A DNA stretch of 34,876 nucleotides from contig CADEDH010000014.1 in NCBI GenBank assembly GCA_902826025.1, positions 59,833 to 94,708 on the forward strand, read 5' to 3'. This stretch comes from an uncultured Actinomycetes bacterium (lineage in GTDB: Bacteria; Actinomycetota; Acidimicrobiia; Acidimicrobiales; SZUA-35). Positions within the stretch are counted from its first letter, which is position 1, and every line of letters starts with the position of its first letter. The notes under the pieces are model-generated. The model worked only from the letters and a program-made list of their open reading frames with translations, was not told the DNA's origin and did no database searches. Below, one piece after another: positions 16,065-24,484 of the stretch. The position numbers were made by a program, and so were the translations under genes.

Positions 16065-18206
16065 ATGTTGGTGATAGCGGTTCCGATCCTCGTGATCATC
16101 GCGCTCGCGGTCGGGGTGGTGTTGTTGTCCCTGCACTCGATCGGTCCGGCCGAGCTGGGTCTGGTCAACAAGCGCCTGGCCCGCCACAAGCTCGACAACG
16201 ACGACCCCATCGCCTTCAACGGCGAGGCCGGCTACCAGGCCGAGCTGTTGATGCCGGGCCTGCGGTTCAAGCTGTGGCCCATCTTCAGCGTGCAGAAGCA
16301 CCCCTGGGTGCAGATCCCGGCCGGTGAGATCGGCGTGGTGATCGCCCAGGTCGGCCAGCCCCTGCCCATCGGGGCCAAGAGCGCCGTCTACATGCCCGGG
16401 TTCGGCAACTTCACCGATCTCCAGGCCTTCCTCGGGGGCGGCGGCCAGAAGGGCGTGCAGCGTCCGGTGCTGACCCCCGGCACCCTGGCCCCCATCCATC
16501 CGGTGGCCTTCCTGGTGCTCACCGCCCATGCCGTCTACGGCGTGCCCATCGGGTCCGAGCTGGCCAACGCCGGCCGGGAAGGGCTCAGCCCCCAGCACTT
16601 CGGTCTCAGCCCGGAGCAGCTACGGGTGGTCGTGATCGCCCCCCAGGGCAACTCCGACGTCATCGGCATCGTCACCGCCCTGGAGGGCGAGCCGCTCGAC
16701 TCGGGCGACATCGCCAGCCGCCTCGGCGGGTTCCGTGACGTGGTGGCCATGGAGTCGGAGACCGCGGCCGACGCCGAGATCATCGAGGAGCTGCTGGGTA
16801 ACAAGAACGAGCAGCACAACAACTACCAGGACTTCCAGAAGTTCATGGAGGGCGGGGGCCGCATCGGTCTCCAGCACGACCCGCTGCTCTACGGCGCCTA
16901 CTTGCTGAACCCGTTCCTGGTCCGGGTGGAGCTGGTGCCGATGCTGGTGGTCCGCCAGGGTGAGGTGGCGGTTGTCAAGGCCTTCGTGGGCCTGCCCACC
17001 CTCGACACCTCGGGGGCCGAGTTCAAGTTCGGCTCGATCGTGCGCCCCGGCCACCGGGGTATCTGGCAGGAACCGTTGCGAACCGGCAAGTACCCGATCA
17101 ACCCCCGGTGCTACGCCGCCGAGATCGTGCCCACGTCGATCCTCACCCTCAACTGGGCCTCCGCCGTCAGCCAGGCCCACAACCTCGACGCCCACCTGTC
17201 GCCCATCGAGGGCAAGAGCCGGGAGGGCTTCATCTTCCGCATCGACCTCCAGGTCCAGATCCACGTGCCCGACACGAGGGCACCGAAGGTGATCTCGATG
17301 GTGGGCACGATGGCCAACCTGGTGAACGAGGTGCTGCAGTCGGCGGTGGGCAACCACTTCCGCAACACCCTGCAGGCCCTGGAGGCCGTGCAGTTCATCG
17401 AGACCCGTACCGCCGTGCAGGAGTCGGCCTACGACGCCATCAGCGGTTACCTCGACGCCTACGAGGTGGAGACGAAGGGTGTCTACATCCAGGACGTGGA
17501 GTTCCCGGCCGAGCTGGTGCAGGTGCTGACCCAGCGTGAGGTGGCCAAGCAGGAGAAGGCCACGTTCGAGGAGCAGCAGCGGGCCCAGACCGCCCGTATT
17601 GAGATGGAGAAGGCCCGGGGTACGGCCGAGATGCAGGGCCAGCTGGCCTCGGCCCAGGTGTCGGTGGAGATCAACCGGAACCAGGCCAACGCCCGGGCCG
17701 AGGCGGCCCGGGGCGAGGCGGCCTACGTGGAGACCACGGCCAAGGCCGAGGCCACCAAGGTGGAGGTGATGGGTAAGGCCGACGCCTCCCGGGTCACCGC
17801 CCTGGGTGCCGCCGAGGCGTCCCGCACCCAGGCCGTTGGCGCCGCCGAAGCCACCCGGACCGAGGCCATCGGTCTGGCCGAGGCCAAGGCGGCCGAGGCC
17901 CTGGGCCTGGCCCGGGCTGAGGGTTTCGAGGCCCAGAAGCGGGCCCTGGGGGAGATGGCCACGTCGCTGGTGGCCATCGCCAACGCCATCGCCGAGGGCC
18001 GCATCGACGTGATGCCCGACGTGCTCGTCACCGGCGGTGGCGGCAGCTTCGACGGCCTGGCCGCCAGCCTCATCCAGGCCGTCCGCAGCGGCAGCTTCGG
18101 CGGCGGCCCCAACGGCAACGGCAGCAGCAACGGTAGCAACGGCCACGGCGATCCCGACGAGATCAGAGTGGCCGCCGACCCCACGCCGGTGGCCGAACTC
18201 GACTGA
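16065..18206 (+). CDS. Large flotillin-like SPFH-domain protein
   Basis: This 713-residue protein has one N-terminal membrane segment (about 2-22), a long SPFH/band-7-like region, and an Ala/Glu-rich helical region at about 475-640 with flotillin-type repeats such as GAAEASRTQAVGAAEATRTE. The final segment is Gly/Asn/Ser-rich. Flotillins form oligomeric scaffolds at membrane microdomains. At 713 residues it is longer than typical flotillins (about 430-510). The extra length lies mainly in residues 40-300, where two strand-rich blocks (WVQIPAGEIGVVIAQVG and VPMLVVRQGEVAVVKAFVG) look like two related SPFH-type beta units. The start ATG has a good GGAGGG. No NfeD-type partner is adjacent. Confidence 0.88.
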   Translation: MLVIAVPILVIIALAVGVVLLSLHSIGPAELGLVNKRLARHKLDNDDPIAFNGEAGYQAELLMPGLRFKLWPIFSVQKHPWVQIPAGEIGVVIAQVGQPLPIGAKSAVYMPGFGNFTDLQAFLGGGGQKGVQRPVLTPGTLAPIHPVAFLVLTAHAVYGVPIGSELANAGREGLSPQHFGLSPEQLRVVVIAPQGNSDVIGIVTALEGEPLDSGDIASRLGGFRDVVAMESETAADAEIIEELLGNKNEQHNNYQDFQKFMEGGGRIGLQHDPLLYGAYLLNPFLVRVELVPMLVVRQGEVAVVKAFVGLPTLDTSGAEFKFGSIVRPGHRGIWQEPLRTGKYPINPRCYAAEIVPTSILTLNWASAVSQAHNLDAHLSPIEGKSREGFIFRIDLQVQIHVPDTRAPKVISMVGTMANLVNEVLQSAVGNHFRNTLQALEAVQFIETRTAVQESAYDAISGYLDAYEVETKGVYIQDVEFPAELVQVLTQREVAKQEKATFEEQQRAQTARIEMEKARGTAEMQGQLASAQVSVEINRNQANARAEAARGEAAYVETTAKAEATKVEVMGKADASRVTALGAAEASRTQAVGAAEATRTEAIGLAEAKAAEALGLARAEGFEAQKRALGEMATSLVAIANAIAEGRIDVMPDVLVTGGGGSFDGLAASLIQAVRSGSFGGGPNGNGSSNGSNGHGDPDEIRVAADPTPVAELD

Positions 18207-18233
18207 GTGTCCTCTTCGGGGACCCTCATTCTG

Positions 18234-18270
18234 AGGAGCCTGAGCCGTACTGAGTACGGCTCAGGCTCCT
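18234..18270. terminator. Perfect 17-bp hairpin after the flotillin-like gene
   Basis: Arms at 18234-18250 and 18254-18270 are perfectly complementary around a TGA loop. It sits between the convergent flotillin-like gene and purU, 28 and 20 bases from their stops, so it can serve as a bidirectional terminator. Only a short ATTT follows on the plus strand. Confidence 0.85.
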
Positions 18271-18289
18271 GATTTCGGCTGGTGCCGGG

Positions 18290-19138
18290 TCAGCTGAACA
18301 CGACGGTGCGGTGGCCGACCTGGAAGACGCGGTCTTCGGCCCAGTAGCGCACGGCTCGGGCCAGCACCACCCGCTCCACGTCCTGGCCCATGGCCACCAG
18401 CTGGTCGGCGGTGTGGGTGTGGTCCACCCGCACCACGTCCTGGTCGATGATCGGTCCCTCGTCGAGCGCGGTCGTCACGAAGTGGGCGGTGGCCCCGATC
18501 AGCTTCACCCCGCGCTCGTGGGCCTGGTGATAGGGCTTGGCCCCCTTGAACCCGGGCAGGAACGAGTGGTGGATGTTGATGGCCCGGCCGGCCAGCTCCC
18601 GGCACAGGTCGTCGCTCAGGATCTGCATGTAGCGGGCCAGCACCACCAGGTCGATCTTGTGCTCGGTGACGAGGTCGAGCACGGCGGCCTCCTGGCGGGG
18701 CCGGGTCTCGGGAGTCACCGGCAGGTGGACGTAGGGCACGTCGTAGCGGGCGGCCCACACCGAGCAGTCGAGGTGGTTGGAGGCGATGACGGCGATCTCG
18801 ATCGGGAGCTGGCCGCTGCGCCAGCGGTAGAGGAGGTCGGCCAGACAGTGGTCGAACTTCGACACCAGCACCAGCACCCGGGGCCGCACGGTGGCGTAGC
18901 GGATGTTCCACCGGCCGAAAGCGTCGAGGGCGGGGCCCACGGCGCCCCGCACCTCGCTGATCGAGTCCCGGTCGGCCTGGAACTCGGTGCGCATGCAGAA
19001 CCGGCCCGAATCGGGGTCGCTGAACTGCTCCGTCTCCACGATGTTGGCCTCGATGGCCAGCAGGGCACCCGACACGGCGTGCACGATGCCGGGCTGATCG
19101 GGGCAGGTGAGGGTGAGGATGTAGTTGGTGGTGGCCAA
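18290..19138 (-). CDS. purU: Formyltetrahydrofolate deformylase
   Basis: PurU hydrolyses 10-formyltetrahydrofolate to formate and tetrahydrofolate, supplying formate to purine synthesis and balancing one-carbon pools. The 282-residue protein has an N-terminal ACT domain (TLTCPDQPGIVHAVSG, about 5-85) and a C-terminal formyltransferase domain. The catalytic Asn-His-Asp set is visible as N188 and H190 in NIHHSFLPGF and D226 in ALDEGPIIDQD. KGAKPYHQAHERGVKLIGAT is also conserved. The TTG at 19138 has AGGAG ten bases upstream and starts right at the ACT domain. A GTG at 19171 would add 11 unconserved residues and has no ribosome site. Confidence 0.94.
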   Translation of the reverse strand: MATTNYILTLTCPDQPGIVHAVSGALLAIEANIVETEQFSDPDSGRFCMRTEFQADRDSISEVRGAVGPALDAFGRWNIRYATVRPRVLVLVSKFDHCLADLLYRWRSGQLPIEIAVIASNHLDCSVWAARYDVPYVHLPVTPETRPRQEAAVLDLVTEHKIDLVVLARYMQILSDDLCRELAGRAINIHHSFLPGFKGAKPYHQAHERGVKLIGATAHFVTTALDEGPIIDQDVVRVDHTHTADQLVAMGQDVERVVLARAVRYWAEDRVFQVGHRTVVFS

Positions 19139-19297
19139 CGGGGGTCCGCTCCTGGGTCGTACCGCCGGCACCGTCGGCCGGCGGTGCCATGAGCATGCCA
19201 GGCCGGGCCCGGGATCGATACGCCCGGTCCCGGTCGGGACCGGCGGACGGGCGGCGGGACGCCGGCTCCGGTCCTGCCACGATCGAGAGGCAAACCA

Positions 19298-20236
19298 TCA
19301 GCCCGCCACCAGATCGGCGAGCTCGGTGAAGAAGCGGTCGACGAAGCCGTCCACGAAGGCGGTGGCGGACAGCACCAGGAAGCCGCGGCCACAGGCCAGC
19401 ACCGGGCAGGAGCCGGCCACCCGGACATCGTGGACCTGCGGGGGCCCGATGGCGGGAGCGGTGGCACCCAGGCGGCGCAGCCCGGCCAGCAGGTGCTGGC
19501 GGTCGCCGGCGGGGCGCCACCCGTGCAGCGTCCAGGTCTCACCCGCCGCTCCGGGGTCGGCCAGGGGCGGGATCTTCCGCCTCGGGGATCCCTGGGCCAC
19601 GAGCTCCTCGATCCAGGCCAGGTCGGCCAGCACCGCCGCCGCGTCACGGTAGTAGACCAGGTGGGCGTTGAACGGCAGGGGTGGGCCGTCGTCGGTGTGG
19701 AGCCGGATCGAGGCGGGATCGACCGCCGCCACTACCTCGTCGAGCAACCGCAGCAGGAGGTGTCGGTTCCCTGCCAATGCAGCGGCGTGATCCGGCGTGA
19801 CGGTGCCGCCTGGCGTCCGGAAGGGCCACACCGGATCGAACGTCAGCTCCGCCGCACCCTCCTCCCGCTCGTCGCCAACGGCGAAATCCGGACCCCGGCA
19901 GGCCACCCGCAACGCCAGCTGCTGAGGTGGCTCGTCCGGATCGGTTGGCTGGCCGGGGAACCGCCACCCTCTGATCCGGGCTGTGGCCGCCAGGCGGACG
20001 TCGGGCCCGTCGAAACCGCCCAGTACCGCCCGCAGCCGCTCACCCGCGCCGTCGGACGAACGGAGCTGGGGCTGGTGCTGGTGGCGGGCACCGAGATCCC
20101 CCTGGTGCACCGTGGGGAGTGACCACCGGCCATCGTGCTCCTCCAGCCGCTCGACCGCTTGGGTCAAGGCGTTGAACAGCGGGGCCGGGGGACGCACTGC
20201 CGGTCCCCGGATCACCGCAGTCAGGGCGACGGACAC
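19298..20236 (-). CDS. Unrecognised protein of about 312 residues
   Basis: I do not recognise this family. The protein has no signal peptide, membrane segment or obvious catalytic motif. Visible stretches include GPDVRLAATARIRGWRF, ELTFDPVWPF, an HLVYYRDAAAVLADLAWIEE helix region, and a C-terminal FVDGFVDRFFTELADL helix. The middle is Asp/Glu- and Pro-rich. The frame is open for another 345 bases upstream, but that part overlaps the divergent SMP-30-like gene. GTG at 20236 was chosen because TAGCCT lies eight bases before it, the leaderless layout seen at neighbouring genes. A GTG at 20212, with GGGGA upstream, is an alternative. A 126-159-bp gap separates it from purU. Confidence 0.65.
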   Translation of the reverse strand: MSVALTAVIRGPAVRPPAPLFNALTQAVERLEEHDGRWSLPTVHQGDLGARHQHQPQLRSSDGAGERLRAVLGGFDGPDVRLAATARIRGWRFPGQPTDPDEPPQQLALRVACRGPDFAVGDEREEGAAELTFDPVWPFRTPGGTVTPDHAAALAGNRHLLLRLLDEVVAAVDPASIRLHTDDGPPLPFNAHLVYYRDAAAVLADLAWIEELVAQGSPRRKIPPLADPGAAGETWTLHGWRPAGDRQHLLAGLRRLGATAPAIGPPQVHDVRVAGSCPVLACGRGFLVLSATAFVDGFVDRFFTELADLVAG

Positions 20237-20244
20237 GGCGGCCC

Positions 20245-20250
20245 AGGCTA
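20245..20250 (-). promoter_or_regulatory. Candidate -10 (TAGCCT), leaderless gene
   Basis: On the minus strand TAGCCT lies eight bases before the GTG at 20236. It fits TAnnnT and would start the transcript at or just before the start codon. No -35 is clear. Confidence 0.35.
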
Positions 20251-20323
20251 GCCGCGGGCGGTGGTGGCACAGGGCGGGGCCCCGGGGCGGCCGCCGTCGC
20301 TCCTGCGCCGGGCGCCGCCCACT

Positions 20324-20351
20324 GGACGAGGTCGATCGGCTCCCGTAGGTT
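20324..20351 (+). promoter_or_regulatory. Candidate promoter for SMP-30-like gene
   Basis: TGGACG (20324-20329), a 16-base spacer and TAGGTT (20346-20351) form a plausible actinobacterial promoter. The -10 ends eight bases before the ATG at 20360, so the mRNA would have almost no leader. No ribosome-binding purine run is present, which fits a leaderless start. Confidence 0.5.
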
Positions 20352-20359
20352 GCAGCCCC

Positions 20360-21289
20360 ATGCGAACGATCGCCGAAGGACTCCGGTTCCCTGAAGGTCC
20401 CATCGCCATGGAAGACGGCTCCGTGCTGCTGGTGGAGATCGAGCGGGGCACCTTGAGCCGGGTGGCCCCCGACGGCACCGTCACCGTGGTGGCCGAGTGT
20501 GGGGGCGGGCCGAACGGGGCCGCCATCGGGCCCGACGGTGCCGTGTACGTGTGCAACAACGGCGGGTTCAGCTGGCGTCACGTGGAGGGGATGCTGCTAC
20601 CCGGCATGCAGGCCGAGAACTACACCGGTGGGTCGATCCAGAAGGTCGACCTGGCCACCGGCTCGGTCACCACGCTCTACACCGAGTGCGACGGCTGGGC
20701 CCTGAAGGGGCCGAACGACCTCGTGTTCGACCGCAACGGCGGCTTCTACTTCACCGACCTGGGCAAGGGCCGGGAGAAAGAGCTCGACCGGGGGGCCATC
20801 TACTACGCCAAGGCCGACGGCTCGTCGATCGTGTGCGTCACCCGGCCGCTGATCACCCCGAACGGGGTGGGGCTGTCGCCCGACGAGGACCGGCTCTACT
20901 ACGCCGAGACGATGACGGGGAAGGTTCGGTACTGGGAGCTGGCGTCACCCGGTGTGATCAGCGTGGCCGGCCACCAGCTGGCCTCCACCGCCGGTGCCCC
21001 GTCGATCCTGCTGGGGCAGGTGCCGGGCGACGGCCGGGTCGACTCGCTGGCTGTCGACTCCGAGGGCAACGTGTGCGTGGCCACGCTGGGCACGGGCGCC
21101 GTCACCGCCTTCTCGCCCACCGGGGCGCTGCGGGCCATCGTGCCGGTGCCGGGCGACCCGATGGTCACCAACGTCTGCTTCGGCGGTCCCGAGCTGCGCA
21201 CGGCGTTCATTACGGCGTCGGCCTTCGGCACCCTCCAGGCCCACGAGTGGCACTGCCCCGGCCTGCCGCTCAACTACCTCAACACCTGA
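20360..21289 (+). CDS. SMP-30/gluconolactonase-like beta-propeller
   Basis: This 309-residue protein belongs to the SMP-30/gluconolactonase/LRE family of six-bladed beta-propeller metal-dependent lactonases and esterases. Typical features are FPEGP at the N-terminus, with E12 as likely metal ligand, GGPNGAAIGPDG, KGPNDLVFDRNGGFYFTDLG, PNGVGLSPDEDRLYYAET and DSLAVDSEGNVCVA, which supply the Asn and Asp ligands. The ATG at 20360 gives the family N-terminus; the frame continues upstream but only through Arg-rich junk. It may be cytoplasmic, since no signal peptide is seen. The substrate (sugar lactone or other) is unknown. The next gene, an amidohydrolase, is 78 bases downstream on the same strand. 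Confidence 0.88.
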   Translation: MRTIAEGLRFPEGPIAMEDGSVLLVEIERGTLSRVAPDGTVTVVAECGGGPNGAAIGPDGAVYVCNNGGFSWRHVEGMLLPGMQAENYTGGSIQKVDLATGSVTTLYTECDGWALKGPNDLVFDRNGGFYFTDLGKGREKELDRGAIYYAKADGSSIVCVTRPLITPNGVGLSPDEDRLYYAETMTGKVRYWELASPGVISVAGHQLASTAGAPSILLGQVPGDGRVDSLAVDSEGNVCVATLGTGAVTAFSPTGALRAIVPVPGDPMVTNVCFGGPELRTAFITASAFGTLQAHEWHCPGLPLNYLNT

Positions 21290-21327
21290 TCTCCACCCGC
21301 CCCCCTCAGCCGAAATTGCGCGTCTAT

Positions 21328-21344
21328 GTCGCGCTCAGCGCGAC
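21328..21344 (+). other. Short GC hairpin between SMP-30-like and amidohydrolase genes
   Basis: GTCGCGC, a TCA loop and GCGCGAC make a perfect 7-bp stem in the 78-bp gap. It may be a weak terminator of the first gene or a spacer hairpin. There is no T-run. Confidence 0.4.
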
Positions 21345-21367
21345 TCAGGCGTACCAGAATGCCGGGC

Positions 21368-23023
21368 ATGCGGATCGATGCCCTCTTCGTCAACGGTGAC
21401 ATCCACACCCAGGACCCGGGCCGGCCCTCGGCCCAGGTGCTGGCCGTGCTGGCCGGGCGGGTGATCGCCACCGGCGACGCCGCCCTGGCCGACCAGTTCC
21501 AGCCCCGGGCCACCTACGACCTGCAGGGCCGCCGGGTGGTGCCCGGCTTCAACGACGCCCACAACCACATGCTGTTCCACGGCCTCAACCTCGACGCCGT
21601 GAATCTGGCGTCGCCCCCCATGGCCACCGTGGCCGACGTGTGCCGGGCCATCGGCGAGCGGGCCGCCACCACCCCCGAAGGGGAGTGGGTGATCGGGGCC
21701 GGCTACGACCAGAACAAGCTGGCCGAGCGGCGCCACCCCACGGCGGCCGAGCTCGACGCCGTCGCCCCCCGCCATCGGGTGTGGCTCAAGCACACGTCGG
21801 GCCACATGTGCACGGTCAACTCATTGGTGCTGGCCGACATCGCCGGCCAGCCGGTGCCCGACGGCGGCGTGGTGGAGACGGGCGACGACGGCCGCCCCAC
21901 CGGCCTGGTCCAGGAGCAGGCCCAGGCCCTGGTGCGCAACCTGACCTATCCCACGTCGCTCTCCCGGATGACGGCCGCCATCGAGCGGGCCAGCCGGCAG
22001 TACCTGGCCGAGGGGGTCACGTCGGCCACCGAGGCCGGGGTGGGGGCGGGGCTGGTGGCCCAGTCGCCCATCGAGCTGTTGGCCTGGCAACAGGCCCGGG
22101 CCTCGGGGGCCCTCGGCGTGCGGGTCAACCTGCTGGTGGCGGTGGAGGCCCTTCATCATCTCGACCACCACGCCGACGACGGCGAGTGTTTCGGCCTCGA
22201 TGGCGGCCTGGTGGGCGGCTACGGCGGGTTCGGCGACGAGTGGCTGCGGATCGGTGGCACCAAGGTGTTCTCCGACGGCTCGCTCATCGGGCGCACCGCC
22301 GCCATGTTCGACCCGTTCGAGGGCGGCGGCTGCAACTGCGGGTTCTTCCAGACCGAGCCCGAGCTGCTGCGCCAACGGATCCTGGCCGCCCACCGCAGCG
22401 GCTGGCAGGTGGGCACGCACGCCATCGGCGACCGGGCGGTGGCCACCGTGCTCGACATCTACGCCGAATGCCAGCGGGTCCATCCCCGGCCCGATGCCCG
22501 CCACCGGATCGAGCACTGCGGCGTGATCGCCGAGGGGCTGCTCGACCAGGTGAAGGCGCTGGGCGTGATCCCCGTGCCCCAGGGCCGGTTCATCTCCGAG
22601 ATCGGCGATGGCATGAAGGAGGCCCTGGGCATCCACCGCACGCCCGACGCCTACCGCCAGCGCAGCTTCCTGGAGCGGGGCATCCCCCTGCCCGGCTCGT
22701 CGGACCGGCCGGTGGTGAACGGGGCGCCGCTGCTGGGCATGCACGACATGGTCAACCAGCGCACCGCCTCCGGTGAACCGTTCGTGCCGGCCGAGGCCAT
22801 CCCGATCGAAGCGGCGCTGCACGCCTATACCGCCGGCTCGGCCTACGCCGCCCACGAGGAGGGCCGCAAGGGCACGCTGGCCCCCGGCATGCTGGCCGAC
22901 CTGGTGGTGCTGGGCGACGACCTGCTGGCCATCGATCGCGACGGCATCGGCCAGGTGCCGGTGCTGGCCACCGTGGTGGGCGGCACCGTGGCCCACGACC
23001 TCATGGGGCTGGGTCAGGCTTGA
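21368..23023 (+). CDS. Amidohydrolase family 3 (YtcJ-like)
   Basis: This 551-residue protein is a metal-dependent amidohydrolase of the YtcJ/N-acyl-D-amino-acid-deacylase group with a TIM-barrel core. It starts with the small beta-domain strand (ALFVNGDIHT). PGFNDAHNHML holds the HxH metal site, and later motifs are HAIGDRAVATVLD, HRIEHCGV and GSSDRPV with the catalytic Asp. The C-terminal strand KGTLAPGMLADLVVLGDD closes the composite beta-domain. The ATG at 21368 begins directly at the first strand and is preceded by CAGAAT seven bases upstream, a possible leaderless -10; ATGs at 21359 and 21326 are alternatives. Substrate unknown. Its stop is 18 bases from the convergent HD-domain gene. 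Confidence 0.9.
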   Translation: MRIDALFVNGDIHTQDPGRPSAQVLAVLAGRVIATGDAALADQFQPRATYDLQGRRVVPGFNDAHNHMLFHGLNLDAVNLASPPMATVADVCRAIGERAATTPEGEWVIGAGYDQNKLAERRHPTAAELDAVAPRHRVWLKHTSGHMCTVNSLVLADIAGQPVPDGGVVETGDDGRPTGLVQEQAQALVRNLTYPTSLSRMTAAIERASRQYLAEGVTSATEAGVGAGLVAQSPIELLAWQQARASGALGVRVNLLVAVEALHHLDHHADDGECFGLDGGLVGGYGGFGDEWLRIGGTKVFSDGSLIGRTAAMFDPFEGGGCNCGFFQTEPELLRQRILAAHRSGWQVGTHAIGDRAVATVLDIYAECQRVHPRPDARHRIEHCGVIAEGLLDQVKALGVIPVPQGRFISEIGDGMKEALGIHRTPDAYRQRSFLERGIPLPGSSDRPVVNGAPLLGMHDMVNQRTASGEPFVPAEAIPIEAALHAYTAGSAYAAHEEGRKGTLAPGMLADLVVLGDDLLAIDRDGIGQVPVLATVVGGTVAHDLMGLGQA

Positions 23024-23041
23024 CGGCGACGGCGCCTGGGA

Positions 23042-23650
23042 TCAGGGAAAGAAGCCGTTGCGTTCGGCGGTGTCGATGAGGGCCCGGGCGTACGCCCACA
23101 GCTGGGCCGACCCGTCGGCGATCACGGCGTTGCGGTCCCGCACCTGATCGGGGTTGATGCCGTGCTCCTGCCAGCTCCGTCCTTCGGCCGCCACGTTGTG
23201 GAGGAGTGGCATGAGCCGGTCGAGCGACCGGGCGAAGCGGGCCTCGGGCGAGTGGCCGGTGTCGAACTCCTCCCACAGCCGGCGCAACTCGGCCCCCTGG
23301 TCGGCCGGGAGGAGGGCGAAGATCCGGTCGGCGGCGGCTGCTTCCCTGGCGTCCTTGGTGGCGGCGCCGGCGGTGTCGTAGACGAAGGTGTCGCCGGCGT
23401 CGATCTCCACCAGGTCGTGGACCACCAGCATCTTGAGCACCGTGGTCGGATCGGCCGGGGCGTCGGCGTGCTCGGCCAGCACCAGGGCCATCATGGCCAG
23501 GTGCCAACTGTGCTCGGCCGTGTTCTCCAGCCGGCTGGCGTCGAGCACGTAGCTGCGGCGGAGGATCCCCTTCAGCTTGTCGATCTCGACCAGGAATTCG
23601 ATCTGACGGGTCAGGCGCTCAGGGAACGGCTCGTCGGTCACGGCCGTCAT
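23042..23650 (-). CDS. HD-domain phosphohydrolase (HDDC2/YfbR-like)
   Basis: This 202-residue protein is an HD-superfamily hydrolase resembling the HDDC2/YfbR 5'-deoxynucleotidase group. The metal-binding histidines are H47 in NTAEHSWHLA and the HD pair H78-D79 in VVHDLVEIDAGDTF; the final Asp is in ARSLDRLMPLLHN. These enzymes dephosphorylate deoxynucleoside monophosphates, but related members have other phosphoester substrates. The ATG overlaps the metallophosphoesterase stop by four bases (ATGA), so the two are co-translated. The same frame is open far upstream, but that part is a shadow of other genes. Confidence 0.88.
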   Translation of the reverse strand: MTAVTDEPFPERLTRQIEFLVEIDKLKGILRRSYVLDASRLENTAEHSWHLAMMALVLAEHADAPADPTTVLKMLVVHDLVEIDAGDTFVYDTAGAATKDAREAAAADRIFALLPADQGAELRRLWEEFDTGHSPEARFARSLDRLMPLLHNVAAEGRSWQEHGINPDQVRDRNAVIADGSAQLWAYARALIDTAERNGFFP

Positions 23651-24408
23651 TGTGCCGGCAGGCAACCCTCGGTGGGGAGCTCCACCGGGACCGACCCCAC
23701 CACCACGCCGTGCACCGGATGGAGGTCGACCAGGTTCATCTGGTGGGAGGCGGCCACCCCGTAGGGGGCACCGGAGTACCAGGCCGTCACGTTCTCGGTG
23801 CTGGCGTCGGTGCGGACGTGCCAGTGACCGAGGGCGACGTAGTCGGCCCCGGTGGCCTCGATGTCGGCCGGGGTGACGGGCGACGACCGCCCGTACACGT
23901 CGTCCTCGGTGTGCTCCAGGTGGCCGTGGCCCAGCACCACCCACCAGGCGGCGGGGTCGGGGCGGGGCGGCAGGCCACGAAGGGGGCGGAACGACCGGTC
24001 GTGGATGGGCATCGACCGGGCCCAGAGGTGGAGGGCGCCATCGAACAGCTTGACCGTGTCGCCGTCGGGATCGTCGATGAAGATCACGCCGGCCTGCTCG
24101 GCCACCCCTTCCACGTAGATCGAGCGGTCGTCGTGGACGTCGTGGTTGCCGGCGATCACCACGCAGGGCACGCCGAGGCGGCCCAGGCGCCCCAGCACCT
24201 CGTCGACCAGATCCCGGGTCACCCGCTGGTGGTCGAACAAGTCGCCCACCACCAGCATGAGGTCCACCGCGTGCGCCTTGACCTGCTGTTCGATCACCAC
24301 CAGGGGGCACAGGCAGTGGTCGTGGTGGTCGCCGTCGTCGGGGGTACGGAAGCCGCCGCCGATGTGGACGTCGGAGGTGTGCAGGAGGCGGATCGGTCGG
24401 GTCGTCAC
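23647..24408 (-). CDS. Metallophosphoesterase (SbcD/Mre11-like)
   Basis: This 253-residue calcineurin-like phosphoesterase shows all the metal-site motifs: HTSDVHIGG (D13, H15), VVGDLFDHQ, IAGNHDVHDD, LGHGHLEH and ALGHWH. The order and the HTSDVHIGG form resemble the SbcD/Mre11 DNA-repair nucleases, but it lacks their C-terminal capping domain and no SbcC-type ATPase is adjacent. A simpler phosphodiesterase is therefore equally possible. It starts with GTG at 24408, 76 bases from the divergent PhyH gene, and overlaps the HD-domain gene. The pair suggests processing of nucleic-acid or nucleotide phosphoesters. Confidence 0.85.
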   Translation of the reverse strand: MTTRPIRLLHTSDVHIGGGFRTPDDGDHHDHCLCPLVVIEQQVKAHAVDLMLVVGDLFDHQRVTRDLVDEVLGRLGRLGVPCVVIAGNHDVHDDRSIYVEGVAEQAGVIFIDDPDGDTVKLFDGALHLWARSMPIHDRSFRPLRGLPPRPDPAAWWVVLGHGHLEHTEDDVYGRSSPVTPADIEATGADYVALGHWHVRTDASTENVTAWYSGAPYGVAASHQMNLVDLHPVHGVVVGSVPVELPTEGCLPAQ

Positions 24409-24472
24409 CGGGATTCTTTCGGCTTCGGGGAGCAGCGCCGGGGTCGGTGTGATGGGAGTTCGGGGCCTGCCC

Positions 24473-24478
24473 TAGCAT
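24473..24478 (+). promoter_or_regulatory. Candidate -10 (TAGCAT) for PhyH gene
   Basis: TAGCAT lies exactly six bases before the ATG at 24485, which puts the expected transcript start at the A of ATG. There is no ribosome-binding site. The -35 is weak (GTGATG, 18 bases upstream). Confidence 0.45.
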
Positions 24479-24484
24479 GGCGCC

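Noticed and set aside
23647-24408. sbcD with an SbcC partner
   Set aside because: No SbcC-type coiled-coil ATPase is next to it, and the C-terminal capping domain is absent, so the gene name was not given.
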